Shown piece after piece: positions 8,415 through 16,339 of a DNA stretch of 64,000 nt. Made by a program: the position numbers and the translations under genes. The notes beneath the pieces are model-generated. The model made no database searches. It was not told where the DNA came from and saw nothing but the letters and a program-made list of their open reading frames with translations. The first letter of the stretch is position 1, and each line of letters starts with the position of its first letter. Origin of the DNA: an uncultured Oribacterium sp. (lineage in GTDB: Bacteria; Bacillota; Clostridia; Lachnospirales; Lachnospiraceae); contig CAAGKO010000085.1 of assembly GCA_900770445.1 (NCBI GenBank), positions 1 through 64,000 on the forward strand, given 5' to 3'.

Positions 8415-8891
8415 TTACTCTGCACTGCTATGCTGTGCCTGATTCGTGAGCAGCTTACCGATCTCCTCCACGAAGGTATTGACGTCCTTAAACTCCCGGT
8501 AAACCGAGGCGAAACGGACATAAGCGACCTGATCCACCGACTTCAGCTTATCCATGACGAGCTCACCGATGCGGGAGGTCGGGACCTCCTTCTCTCCGGT
8601 GGCGAAAATCTCGTTCTCGATCTCGTCCACCATCCGGTTAATCTGCGCTGTGGAGATCGGCCGCTTATGGCAGCTGTGGATGATGCCAGCCTCGATCTTC
8701 GAGCGATCGTATGGTACACGGCTCTGGTCCTTTTTGATCACCATCATCGGCATGGTTTCAAGCTTCTCATAGGTGGTGAAGCGCTTGCCACACAGCTCGC
8801 ACTGACGGCGCCGACGTATGGCGGTGTTGTCATCCGCCGGTCTAGAGTCGATGACCCGGGTATCCTCTGCACTGCAAAACGGGCACTTCAT
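8415..8891 (-). CDS. nrdR: Transcriptional repressor NrdR
   Basis: 158 residues. The N-terminal zinc ribbon has Cys3, Cys6, Cys31 and Cys34; an ATP-cone domain follows from about 49 to 139. NrdR senses (d)ATP and represses ribonucleotide reductase genes by binding paired NrdR boxes, and such boxes are present upstream of nrdD at 13029-13076. Its ATG overlaps the stop of the DUF975 gene (ATGA), indicating translational coupling. nrdR therefore lies two transcription units downstream of its evident target. Confidence 0.96.
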   Translation of the reverse strand: MKCPFCSAEDTRVIDSRPADDNTAIRRRRQCELCGKRFTTYEKLETMPMMVIKKDQSRVPYDRSKIEAGIIHSCHKRPISTAQINRMVDEIENEIFATGEKEVPTSRIGELVMDKLKSVDQVAYVRFASVYREFKDVNTFVEEIGKLLTNQAQHSSAE

Positions 8892-9862
8892 AGATTCTCT
8901 CCTTCTGTATCCGTGTCTGTTCCTACGCTTTCCTGCGCATATTCTCTACGTACATCATCGAAGCTTCGAGATGCAGGTTTTTCATCTGTCGTGTGGACGT
9001 CCGTATCCTGCGCCGCATGGTATGCAGGCTCCTTCACTTCACGATAATCTGCCTCCTCCACCTCGCGGTACTCTCCCTCCTCGACACCGGACGGATAGTC
9101 GTCACTGTAGGCGCTGAGGTAGAAGATCGTCACCGCCTGGCTGAGGTAGGGCTGCACGAAGATGCCGGCGACGCCGAGGGTGAAGACCATGAGCAGTACC
9201 CAGCCGAAAAAGCTGAGATACAGACCGAGCAGCTTCATCTTCTTATTTCGCATCATATGAAGTGAGGTCCGGAGCGCCGTCCACGTCCTCATCGACGGAT
9301 GGTCCGCGGAAGCCAGGGCTGCCATCGAAAGGTACAGACTGATCACATACACGATGAAGCTCGTAATCGTCTGCGTCACGCGGTAATCGAAGGTGACGAT
9401 ACCGTAACGATGCCCGATCACGATCTGTGGGGTCTCGAGCAGGATCTGGATGAGCCAGATCACGAGGAGAGTGCCGAAAAAGTGCGTCATGTGGGAAAGG
9501 TTTCGGAAGCCATGAAACACATCCGTCGCCCGGACACGACGTCCGCGTGCGACCGCGAAATACATCTGCTGCATCCCCAGTGACAAGCCGGCATAGAGCC
9601 AGAGTCCGAGAAAAAGGAGTGCAGCGATCACGATACCGATCAGTACCAGGATGGCGAGCGGTAGCGCAGGATCCATCCGAAGTGACCAGAGCGTGGAGCG
9701 CCCGAACAGCGGTGAAAAGCTGCCGAGTACCACGACCGCATACAGCACGACGAAATATGCAAACATCGAAAACAGAATCAGAAAGCCGGCACCGATCACC
9801 GCGCCCCAGTTGCCACGCAGCTGGTTCCGGGCGAAGGCACGAATCTGAGTATTTGTCATCAT
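8888..9862 (-). CDS. DUF975 family membrane protein
   Basis: 324 residues. It has several hydrophobic helices between about 20 and 245 and a charged C-terminal tail of about 80 residues with three degenerate EYREVEEADYREVKEP-type repeats. The N-terminal TNTQIRAFARNQLRGNWGAVIGA is typical of the DUF975 family found in Clostridia and lactobacilli; function is unknown. GGAGG lies nine bases before the start. Its stop overlaps the nrdR start by four bases, so it is first in an operon with nrdR and aroD. The tail repeats are an oddity of this copy. Confidence 0.82.
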   Translation of the reverse strand: MMTNTQIRAFARNQLRGNWGAVIGAGFLILFSMFAYFVVLYAVVVLGSFSPLFGRSTLWSLRMDPALPLAILVLIGIVIAALLFLGLWLYAGLSLGMQQMYFAVARGRRVRATDVFHGFRNLSHMTHFFGTLLVIWLIQILLETPQIVIGHRYGIVTFDYRVTQTITSFIVYVISLYLSMAALASADHPSMRTWTALRTSLHMMRNKKMKLLGLYLSFFGWVLLMVFTLGVAGIFVQPYLSQAVTIFYLSAYSDDYPSGVEEGEYREVEEADYREVKEPAYHAAQDTDVHTTDEKPASRSFDDVRREYAQESVGTDTDTEGENL

Positions 9863-9976
9863 AGGTCTTATCCTCCATGAATCTCTTCAACATGCACGCA
9901 TGTTCAGTTCCATACAGCTGTCCGGCATCGTCTTTACCCGCCGAAGCAGGTACGAAGCCGGACGATTTACGTGCGT

Positions 9977-10007
9977 AAAATAAAAACAGGGCTGTTCCTC
10001 ACAGCCC
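9977..10007 (-). terminator. Rho-independent terminator of nrdG
   Basis: Stem GGGCTGT (9989-9995) pairs with ACAGCCC (10001-10007) around a 5-nt loop. On the minus strand it is followed by TGTTTTTATTTT, about 17 bp past the nrdG stop. Confidence 0.85.
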
Positions 10008-10023
10008 CATAAGTATACCACAT

Positions 10024-10581
10024 CTAGAGATGCGCCGTATGTGAAATTGTTGTGTCTTCACCCGGATCCCACTGTATGATGTGGCCGGCCTGCAGCGATT
10101 TCTGCACATCGATGGTCCGCTGATTTGACGAGCCCTTGAACAGCAGGGTCACATCCTTCTCTGCCATGATAAACGGCCCATCCACGAGCACGTCGATGTA
10201 GCTCAGGAGTTCCTTCGTCTCCGGCAGCTCTGCTACCATCCTGCCGAGGAGATCCCGGTCGTAGAGATAACCGGTGAAGCACCAGAGATCCTTCTCCGGA
10301 TACATCGCCTTGAAGCGACGGACGAGGGACAGCACCGCCGGCTGATTCTGTGGATCCATCGGCTCCCCGCCGAGCAGCGTCAGGCCCTGATAGGCCGGAT
10401 CGGCGAGATTCCGGAGAATTTCGTCCTCGGTTTCCTTCGTGAATTCCTGTCCATAATCAAACGGCCAGGCGATTTCGTTGAAGCAGCCCGGGCACTTATG
10501 TGTGCAGCCCGAAACAAACAGGCTCACACGGACCCCCGGTCCGTTTGCGATATCAAAATACTTTATTTCTGCATAATGCAT
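10024..10581 (-). CDS. nrdG: Anaerobic ribonucleoside-triphosphate reductase activating protein
   Basis: 185 residues. Radical-SAM activase that installs the glycyl radical on NrdD. The [4Fe-4S] ligands are Cys26, Cys30 and Cys33 (CTHKCPGC) and the SAM-binding GGEP is at 71-74. The short size without an extra ferredoxin domain is normal for NrdG. It is the gene after nrdD, with 138 bp between them and no terminator seen, so it is probably cotranscribed from the NrdR-controlled promoter. The C-terminus (WDPGEDTTISHTAHL) is slightly longer than the core. Confidence 0.95.
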   Translation of the reverse strand: MHYAEIKYFDIANGPGVRVSLFVSGCTHKCPGCFNEIAWPFDYGQEFTKETEDEILRNLADPAYQGLTLLGGEPMDPQNQPAVLSLVRRFKAMYPEKDLWCFTGYLYDRDLLGRMVAELPETKELLSYIDVLVDGPFIMAEKDVTLLFKGSSNQRTIDVQKSLQAGHIIQWDPGEDTTISHTAHL

Positions 10582-10719
10582 CTCTGCACCTCATGACGAT
10601 TCCGGAACAGCTGCACCGGTCATCCGATCCAGCTGTTTTCACATTTCATATGTACGAACGACCTGCGTTTTGCTGTTTTGCCGCTTTGGTGCTTTACTGT
10701 TTTAACGCGTCATCGCTTC

Positions 10720-12966
10720 TCACAGGTGAAGGACGCGATCTTTGATCTCCTGTGTACGGCCCTGATTCCAGAACTGTGTGCCGATGTATCCGCAGGTTCT
10801 GCGTGCGACCGACATCTTCGTCTGGTCACGATTTCCGCAGTTCGGACACTCCCAGACGAGCTTTCCATGCTCATCCTCGATGATCTGGATCTCACCGTCG
10901 TAGCCGCAGCACTCACAGTAGTCCGACTTCGTGTTGAGCTCGGCATACATGATGTTGTCGTAGATGAACTTCATGACACTGAGCACCGCCGGGATGTTGT
11001 TCTGCATGTTCGGCACCTCGACATAGGAGATGGCACCGCCCGGTGACAGCTTCTGGAAATCCGCCTCGAACTTCAGCTTCGTGAAGGCATCGATCTTCTC
11101 ACGAACATTCACATGATAGGAGTTCGTGATGTAGTTGTGGTCCGTAACACCCTCGATGATACCGAAGCGCTTCTGAAGGGCCTTCGCAAACTTGTAGGTC
11201 GTCGACTCCATCGGTGTGCCATAGAGTGAGTAGCTGATGTTTTCTTCCTTTCGCCACTCGGCGCACTTGTCATTCAGATGCTGCATAACCTTCAGTGCAA
11301 ACGGCTTCGCCTCCGGATCGGTATGGGACTTTCCGGTCATACGTACGCACATCTCATAGAGGCCGGCGTAGCCGAGGGACAGAGTAGAGTAGTTTCCGAA
11401 GAGAAGCTTATCGATCTTCTCGCCCTTCTTGAGACGAGCCAGTGCACCATACTGCCAGAGGATCGGTGCGACATCCGAGGTGGTGCCCATCAGGCGCTCA
11501 TGACGGATACGGAGTGCACGATGGCAGAGCTCCAGGCGCTCATCGAAGATGCGCCAGAAGGCCTCCATATCGCCGTGGGCGGAGCAGGCGACATCCACGA
11601 GGTTGATCGTCACCACGCCCTGGTTGAAACGGCCGTAATACTTATGCTGACCCTTCGCGAAGTTGCCGGCATCGGCCTTATTATCATCGTTGCAGAGGCC
11701 CTCCGGCTGCTGCTCGTTATCCGGTGTCAGGAAGGAACGACAGCCCATGCACGGGTAAACATCACCCTTATACTCCCGCATCTTCTTCGCCGAGATGTAG
11801 TCCGGCACCATGCGCTTCGCGGTACACTTCGCTGCCAGCTCCGTCAGGTAGTAGTACTTGCTCTCCGGATAGATATTGTCCTCATCCAGTGCGTAGATGA
11901 TCTTCGGGAAGGCCGGTGTGATCCAGACACCCTTCTCATTCTTGACGCCCTGCATGCGCTGCTTCAGGACCTCCTCGATGACCATCGCAAGGTCATCACG
12001 GGTCTGGCCCGCCGGCACCTCATCGAGGTACATGAACATCGTAACGAACGGAGCCTGACCGTTACAGGTCATGAGGGTGATCATCTGATACTGGATGGTC
12101 TGGACACCACGTACGACCTCCTCCTCGAGACGCTTCTCGACGACCTTCCGTACCTGCTCGTCGGTCATGACCACGCCGGCCTCTGCATTCTCCTCCAGCA
12201 CGCGGCCCGTGATCTTCTGACGGGATACATCCACGAACGGTGCCAGATGGCTGAGGGTGAAGGACTGTCCGCCATACTGGTTCGATGCCACCTGCGCGAT
12301 GATCTGCGTCGTGATATTGCAGGCCGTATAGAAGCTGTGCGGCTTCTCGATCATGGTGCCGGAGATCACGGTACCGTTCTGCAGCATATCCTCGAGATTC
12401 ACGAGATCACAGTTGTGCTCACGCTGTGCGAAGTAATCGGAATCATGGAAGTGGATGATGCCCTCGCGGTGTGCCTTCGTGATCTCCTCCGGGAGAAGCA
12501 CACGGCTGGTGAGGTCTCTCGATACATAGCCGGCCATATAGTCACGCTGTGTGGAGTTGATCACCGGATTCTTATTTGAGTTTTCCTGCTTCGCCTCCTC
12601 GTTTGACTGATCGAGAAGGGACAGGATTTCTTCATCGGTGGTATTTGCCTTACGTGCCAGCTCACGGGTATAGCGGTAACGCACATACTTCTGTGCGACC
12701 TCATAGCCACGCATCTCCATGATGCCGGTCTCGACCATATCCTGGATTTCCTCGACAGAAACCGCACGCTCCAGCTTCGCGCACTGGCCCGCTACGTTCT
12801 CCGCGATGCCTTCGATCTGGTACTCATTCATCTGGTAGATCGGCTCGACCTCCTTGTTCGCCTTCCGGATCGCATTCGCGATCTTCGAGATATCGAAGTT
12901 TACCTCCTTACCATTTCGCTTGATGACATTCTGCCTCGACGCGAGGTCCTTTTCCTGTGTTCCCAT
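10720..12966 (-). CDS. nrdD: Anaerobic (class III) ribonucleoside-triphosphate reductase
   Basis: 748 residues. Reduces NTPs to dNTPs using a glycyl radical, so it works only without oxygen. An ATP-cone allosteric domain covers about residues 12-105. The barrel carries family motifs such as REHNCDLVNLEDMLQNG and GGQSFTLSHLAPFVDVSR. A C-terminal zinc site is formed by CECCGYDG and CPNC, followed by RRTCGYIG with the predicted radical glycine at 726. Two NrdR boxes lie upstream (13029-13076). No class I or II reductase is seen in the window, consistent with a strict anaerobe. Confidence 0.97.
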   Translation of the reverse strand: MGTQEKDLASRQNVIKRNGKEVNFDISKIANAIRKANKEVEPIYQMNEYQIEGIAENVAGQCAKLERAVSVEEIQDMVETGIMEMRGYEVAQKYVRYRYTRELARKANTTDEEILSLLDQSNEEAKQENSNKNPVINSTQRDYMAGYVSRDLTSRVLLPEEITKAHREGIIHFHDSDYFAQREHNCDLVNLEDMLQNGTVISGTMIEKPHSFYTACNITTQIIAQVASNQYGGQSFTLSHLAPFVDVSRQKITGRVLEENAEAGVVMTDEQVRKVVEKRLEEEVVRGVQTIQYQMITLMTCNGQAPFVTMFMYLDEVPAGQTRDDLAMVIEEVLKQRMQGVKNEKGVWITPAFPKIIYALDEDNIYPESKYYYLTELAAKCTAKRMVPDYISAKKMREYKGDVYPCMGCRSFLTPDNEQQPEGLCNDDNKADAGNFAKGQHKYYGRFNQGVVTINLVDVACSAHGDMEAFWRIFDERLELCHRALRIRHERLMGTTSDVAPILWQYGALARLKKGEKIDKLLFGNYSTLSLGYAGLYEMCVRMTGKSHTDPEAKPFALKVMQHLNDKCAEWRKEENISYSLYGTPMESTTYKFAKALQKRFGIIEGVTDHNYITNSYHVNVREKIDAFTKLKFEADFQKLSPGGAISYVEVPNMQNNIPAVLSVMKFIYDNIMYAELNTKSDYCECCGYDGEIQIIEDEHGKLVWECPNCGNRDQTKMSVARRTCGYIGTQFWNQGRTQEIKDRVLHL

Positions 12967-13028
12967 GACTGTTCTCCCTTTTCTCTTTTCTTCCGTCCGA
13001 CGGATTTTTCTTTTTTATAGTTAACGGT

Positions 13029-13044
13029 TTACAAAATATTGTTT
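13029..13044 (-). promoter_or_regulatory. NrdR box 2 (nrdD-proximal)
   Basis: AAACAATATTTTGTAA on the minus strand matches the published NrdR consensus (acaCwAtATaTwGtgt) at 12 of 16 positions. Its centre is 32 bp from the second box, three helical turns, which is the canonical pairing. It lies about 65 bp upstream of the nrdD start. Confidence 0.75.
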
Positions 13045-13060
13045 TTATGTTACCGCTCAT

Positions 13061-13076
13061 ATACTATATCTTGTGT
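13061..13076 (-). promoter_or_regulatory. NrdR box 1 (nrdD-distal)
   Basis: ACACAAGATATAGTAT on the minus strand matches the NrdR consensus at 14 of 16 positions. It is separated by exactly 16 bp from box 2. The pair would place nrdD and nrdG under NrdR repression. Confidence 0.85.
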
Positions 13077-13206
13077 GCAGAGTCTACTATACTACGACAG
13101 GAGCCAAATAGGAAGGGTCAAATGCAAAAGTTATGGCCCCCATCCTTTTCATCCTCTTTTTTATATCCGTCCGCTTCACGTACCCGCCGAGCGCGTCGAA
13201 CCCACG

Positions 13207-13240
13207 AAAAAACAGGCCCCGGAGTTTCCTCCGAAGCCTG
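13207..13240 (-). terminator. Rho-independent terminator of metQ
   Basis: A 12-bp stem (13213-13224 with 13229-13240) closed by a GAAA tetraloop on the minus strand and followed by TTTTTT. Textbook form, about 75 bp past the metQ stop. Confidence 0.92.
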
Positions 13241-13315
13241 CCGCTCTTTTCCTGTGTCTGGACAATGCAGGCGATGTCGACACTTATGGCCGTTTCTCAC
13301 CCGCGCTTTCCTGAT

Positions 13316-14266
13316 TTACTGAAGAGGGATGACACCACCCTCATACTTCTCGTTGATGAAGTCGGCAACCTTCTTCGACTGAAGAACCTCGACGAGCTTC
13401 TTCGCCCAGTCCGCGTCCTTATCCTTCTCTGCTACAGCGACGATGTTACCATAGGTCTGTGCAGCCTCGGAGTTCGGATCCTCCTGAACCAGTGCGTCGG
13501 ATGGCTTGAAGCCGGCCTCGATCGCATAGTTACCGTTCATGCAGGCGAAGTCTACGGAATCGATGGATCTCGGAATCTGTGCAGCCTCTACCTCGAGAAG
13601 TTCAACCTTATGCGGGTTCTCGACGATATCCTGCTTGGTGGCCTTGAGACCGGCACCGTCCTTCAGCGTGATGATGCCGTTGTCCTGAAGAAGGAGAAGG
13701 GCACGTGCCTCGTTGGTGGTATCGTTCGGAACGGCGATCTGTGCACCATCGGCGATGTTTGCGAGATCAGAAGACTTGCCGGCATAGATGCCGAACGGCT
13801 CATAGTGGATCTTACCTACGGATACCAGGCTGGTCTTGTTCTCTGCATTGAAATCATCGAGGTATGGCTGGTGCTGGAAGTAGTTTGCCTGGATCTCACC
13901 CTGCTCGGTCGCGAGGTTCGGCTGTACATAGTCGTTATAGGTGACGATCTCGATGTTTACACCAGCAGCCGCAAGGTCATCCTTTGCAGCCTCGAGGATC
14001 TCTGCGTGCGGGCTTGGGGTCGCACCGATCTTGATATCTACCGGCTCAGCGAGCGGCTCGATGGCATCGGATGCCTCTGCAGCAGCGGCGGTCGTCTCCG
14101 CAGCAGCCTCTGTCGCAGCCTCGCTTGCAGCTTCAGTCGCTGCTTCGGTTGCAGCGGCAGTCGTAGCAGCTGCAGTGGTTGCCTCTGGTGTGCTGGATGA
14201 ACCGCAGGCTGCAAGGGATGCAGCAGCGAGAACAGCAGCAAGTGCAAGTGTGATGTTCTTCTTCAT
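13316..14266 (-). CDS. metQ: Methionine ABC transporter substrate-binding lipoprotein
   Basis: 316 residues of the NlpA/MetQ family. A lipoprotein signal peptide ends in LAAC (Cys21). An unusually long linker of about 45 residues made almost only of Ala, Thr and Glu follows (about 28-72). The binding domain then begins at VDIKIGATPSPHAEIL. The hallmark YNDYVQPN and YFQHQPYLDDFN segments are present. It is the last gene of metN-metI-metQ, but lies 221 bp after metI, farther than usual. GGAGG precedes the start. The ligand is probably L- or D-methionine. Confidence 0.92.
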   Translation of the reverse strand: MKKNITLALAAVLAAASLAACGSSSTPEATTAAATTAAATEAATEAASEAATEAAAETTAAAAEASDAIEPLAEPVDIKIGATPSPHAEILEAAKDDLAAAGVNIEIVTYNDYVQPNLATEQGEIQANYFQHQPYLDDFNAENKTSLVSVGKIHYEPFGIYAGKSSDLANIADGAQIAVPNDTTNEARALLLLQDNGIITLKDGAGLKATKQDIVENPHKVELLEVEAAQIPRSIDSVDFACMNGNYAIEAGFKPSDALVQEDPNSEAAQTYGNIVAVAEKDKDADWAKKLVEVLQSKKVADFINEKYEGGVIPLQ

Positions 14267-14487
14267 AATTTTTCCTCCTCACCGGCCCCTATCGCCGGTT
14301 CTTTGATGCGTCTTGCATCTTGATTTATATCCAGCGGGATTCCTCCGACATGGCGAATCTGTTTCCGCTTCACCACTGTTCTGATTCTTCGATGCCTTCC
14401 CGAGATGTCTACCTATGATGTCTAACCATGTTGTCAACCAGAGATGCCCTGCATAGGAAATCAGAGGAACCGCAGAATATACAGTTT
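14267..14487. other. 221-bp metI-metQ spacer with repeated AGACATC
   Basis: No gene is seen. On the minus strand it holds two direct TAGACATC copies 13 bp apart (14404-14411 and 14417-14424) preceded by GTTGACAAC, and ends in the metQ ribosome binding site. A weak separate promoter or operator for metQ is possible. Confidence 0.4.
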
Positions 14488-15150
14488 TTAGTTTCTGGCC
14501 CGCTTATCGGTTTTCGCACTTAAGCGCATCCAGAATTCCTGAATGATCTGTACGAGGATCACCAGTACAGCGACCGCAATCAGCATGATGTCGGTCTGAT
14601 AACGATAGTAGCCATAGTTCAGTGCGATCGCACCGAGTCCGCCACCACCGACGAAGCCGGCCATCGCCGAGTAACTCAGAATCGTCGTGATACAGATGGC
14701 GGCACCGACGAGAAGACTCGGCTTCGCCTCCGGAAGCAGCACCTTGAAGATGATCTGCGTGTTCGTCGCACCCATGGATTTCGCCGCCTCGATGACGCCG
14801 GCATTGACCTCCTTCAGACTCGACTCCACCATACGTCCGATGTACGGGGCCGACGCGATGATCAGCGGTGGAATGATGGCCTTCGGTCCCAGTGTCGTGC
14901 CGACGAGCATCTTCGTCAGCGGCAGCACCATCACCAGCAGGATCAGGAACGGAATCGAACGGAAGATGTTGATGAGCATACCGAGCACCGCATGGACCGG
15001 TGTCATCGGATGGATGCCATCCTTATCCGTCACCACCAGGATCACGCCCAGCGGGATGCCGATCAGGTACGAAATACTGCTCGAGATCAGGGTCATATAG
15101 ATGGTGGCCCAGGTCTCCTTCAGATACATGGAAATCGATGATGCGTCCAT
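14488..15150 (-). CDS. metI: Methionine ABC transporter permease
   Basis: 220 residues. Five hydrophobic segments and the ABC permease EAA loop in the form VIEAAKSMGATNTQIIFKVLLPEAKPSLLVG (about 135-165) that contacts the ATPase. It forms the membrane channel of the MetNIQ importer. The start lies 1 bp beyond the metN stop and its AGGAGG sits inside metN, so translation is coupled. Confidence 0.93.
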   Translation of the reverse strand: MDASSISMYLKETWATIYMTLISSSISYLIGIPLGVILVVTDKDGIHPMTPVHAVLGMLINIFRSIPFLILLVMVLPLTKMLVGTTLGPKAIIPPLIIASAPYIGRMVESSLKEVNAGVIEAAKSMGATNTQIIFKVLLPEAKPSLLVGAAICITTILSYSAMAGFVGGGGLGAIALNYGYYRYQTDIMLIAVAVLVILVQIIQEFWMRLSAKTDKRARN

Positions 15151-15151
15151 C

Positions 15152-16177
15152 TTACTTCACCTCCTCAAAGCGGATATCGTTCGTTTTCAGATAGTGGGTG
15201 ATGCGCTCTGCCTCCTCCACACTGTCCGGAAGCTCTACGACCATCTGACCGACGGCCTGGCCCTCTACCTCCTTCGTGTTGGCGAAGAGGATATTGACCG
15301 GTGCGTTGCAGCTCAGCACGATGTCCGAGATGATCGGGCGATGTGCCTTCTGTCCATCGAAGATGATGCGGATCTTCGGATTCTTACTGTCGCCGAAGTT
15401 CACCGGCTGGATCGCATTTGCATTGCCATCGCCGAGGATCAGGCGGCGTCCGATCTCCGTCTTCGGGTTACTGAAGACCTCCGATACCGGACCGCTTTCC
15501 GCGATGTGGCTGTGGTCAATGATGGCGACATTATCACAGATGGCTTCGATGACGGACATCTGATGCGTGATGACGATGACCGTGACGCCCATCTCCTGGT
15601 TGATCTTCTTCAGAAGATCGAGGATCTGCTTCGTGGTCTTCGGATCCAGCGCCGAGGTCGCCTCATCACAGAGGAGCACCTTCGGATTCGTCGCGAGCGC
15701 CCGGGCGATCGCCACACGCTGCTTCTGTCCACCCGACAGCTGAGCCGGATAGTTCTTCACCCTGTCCTCGAGGCCGACGAGCTTCAGCAGCTCCATCGCC
15801 CGCTCCTGTGCCTTCTTCTTCTCGACCCCTGCGATCTCCAGCGGGAAAGTAACATTTCGAAGAAGATTCCGCTGATCCAGGAGGTTAAACTGCTGGAAGA
15901 TCATGCCCATCTTGCGACGCGCTTCCCGGACCTCCTTATCACTCATATCCCCGAGGGACTTTCCCTCGAAAAGAACCTGTCCGCTCGTCGGGACCTCCAG
16001 ATAATTGATACAGCGGACCAGTGTCGACTTGCCCGCACCGGAGAGACCGATGATACCCTGTACCGAGCCCTCCAGAATATCCAGATTGATGTCATCGAGC
16101 GCATTCACGTCCCCACTCGAGGTGTGGAAGGTCTTGCCCATATTCACCATCCGGATGATCTTATCACCCTTTGCCAT
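15152..16177 (-). CDS. metN: Methionine ABC transporter ATP-binding protein
   Basis: 341 residues. Walker A GLSGAGKST near 43-51, signature LSGGQKQR near 145, Walker B VLLCDEATSALD near 165, and a C-terminal NIL/ACT-like regulatory domain (about 265-341) that binds methionine in MetN proteins and inhibits transport. The ATG at 16177 with GGGAGG upstream is preferred over the longer frame to 16240, whose first 21 residues are basic and not conserved in style. First gene of metNIQ. No S-box riboswitch is recognisable in the short leader. Confidence 0.93.
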   Translation of the reverse strand: MAKGDKIIRMVNMGKTFHTSSGDVNALDDINLDILEGSVQGIIGLSGAGKSTLVRCINYLEVPTSGQVLFEGKSLGDMSDKEVREARRKMGMIFQQFNLLDQRNLLRNVTFPLEIAGVEKKKAQERAMELLKLVGLEDRVKNYPAQLSGGQKQRVAIARALATNPKVLLCDEATSALDPKTTKQILDLLKKINQEMGVTVIVITHQMSVIEAICDNVAIIDHSHIAESGPVSEVFSNPKTEIGRRLILGDGNANAIQPVNFGDSKNPKIRIIFDGQKAHRPIISDIVLSCNAPVNILFANTKEVEGQAVGQMVVELPDSVEEAERITHYLKTNDIRFEEVK

Positions 16178-16285
16178 ACTACATCCTCCCGAGGCCGCGG
16201 GTTCGACGTCTTTCACTCGCCGCCTCTTTTTAATGTCCACAGTTTACGACTTCTATAAGTTAAAAGCAAATACATAATAACAATA

Positions 16286-16316
16286 GTCCGCTATAGGGTG
16301 TACCTATAGCGGACTC
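16286..16316 (-). terminator. Hairpin terminator downstream of pepV
   Basis: Perfect 13-bp stem (16286-16298 with 16304-16316) and 5-nt loop. On the minus strand it is followed by ATTGTTATTATG, so the T-tract is imperfect. It lies between pepV and the metNIQ promoter region. Confidence 0.7.
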
Positions 16317-16339
16317 AACTCTCGATGTTTCTTTATGTA

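Noticed and set aside
14404..14424. Possible MetJ (met box) operator before metQ
   Set aside because: AGACATC resembles half of the enterobacterial AGACGTCT box, but MetJ is not expected in Bacillota and the repeat is direct, not tandem palindromic.
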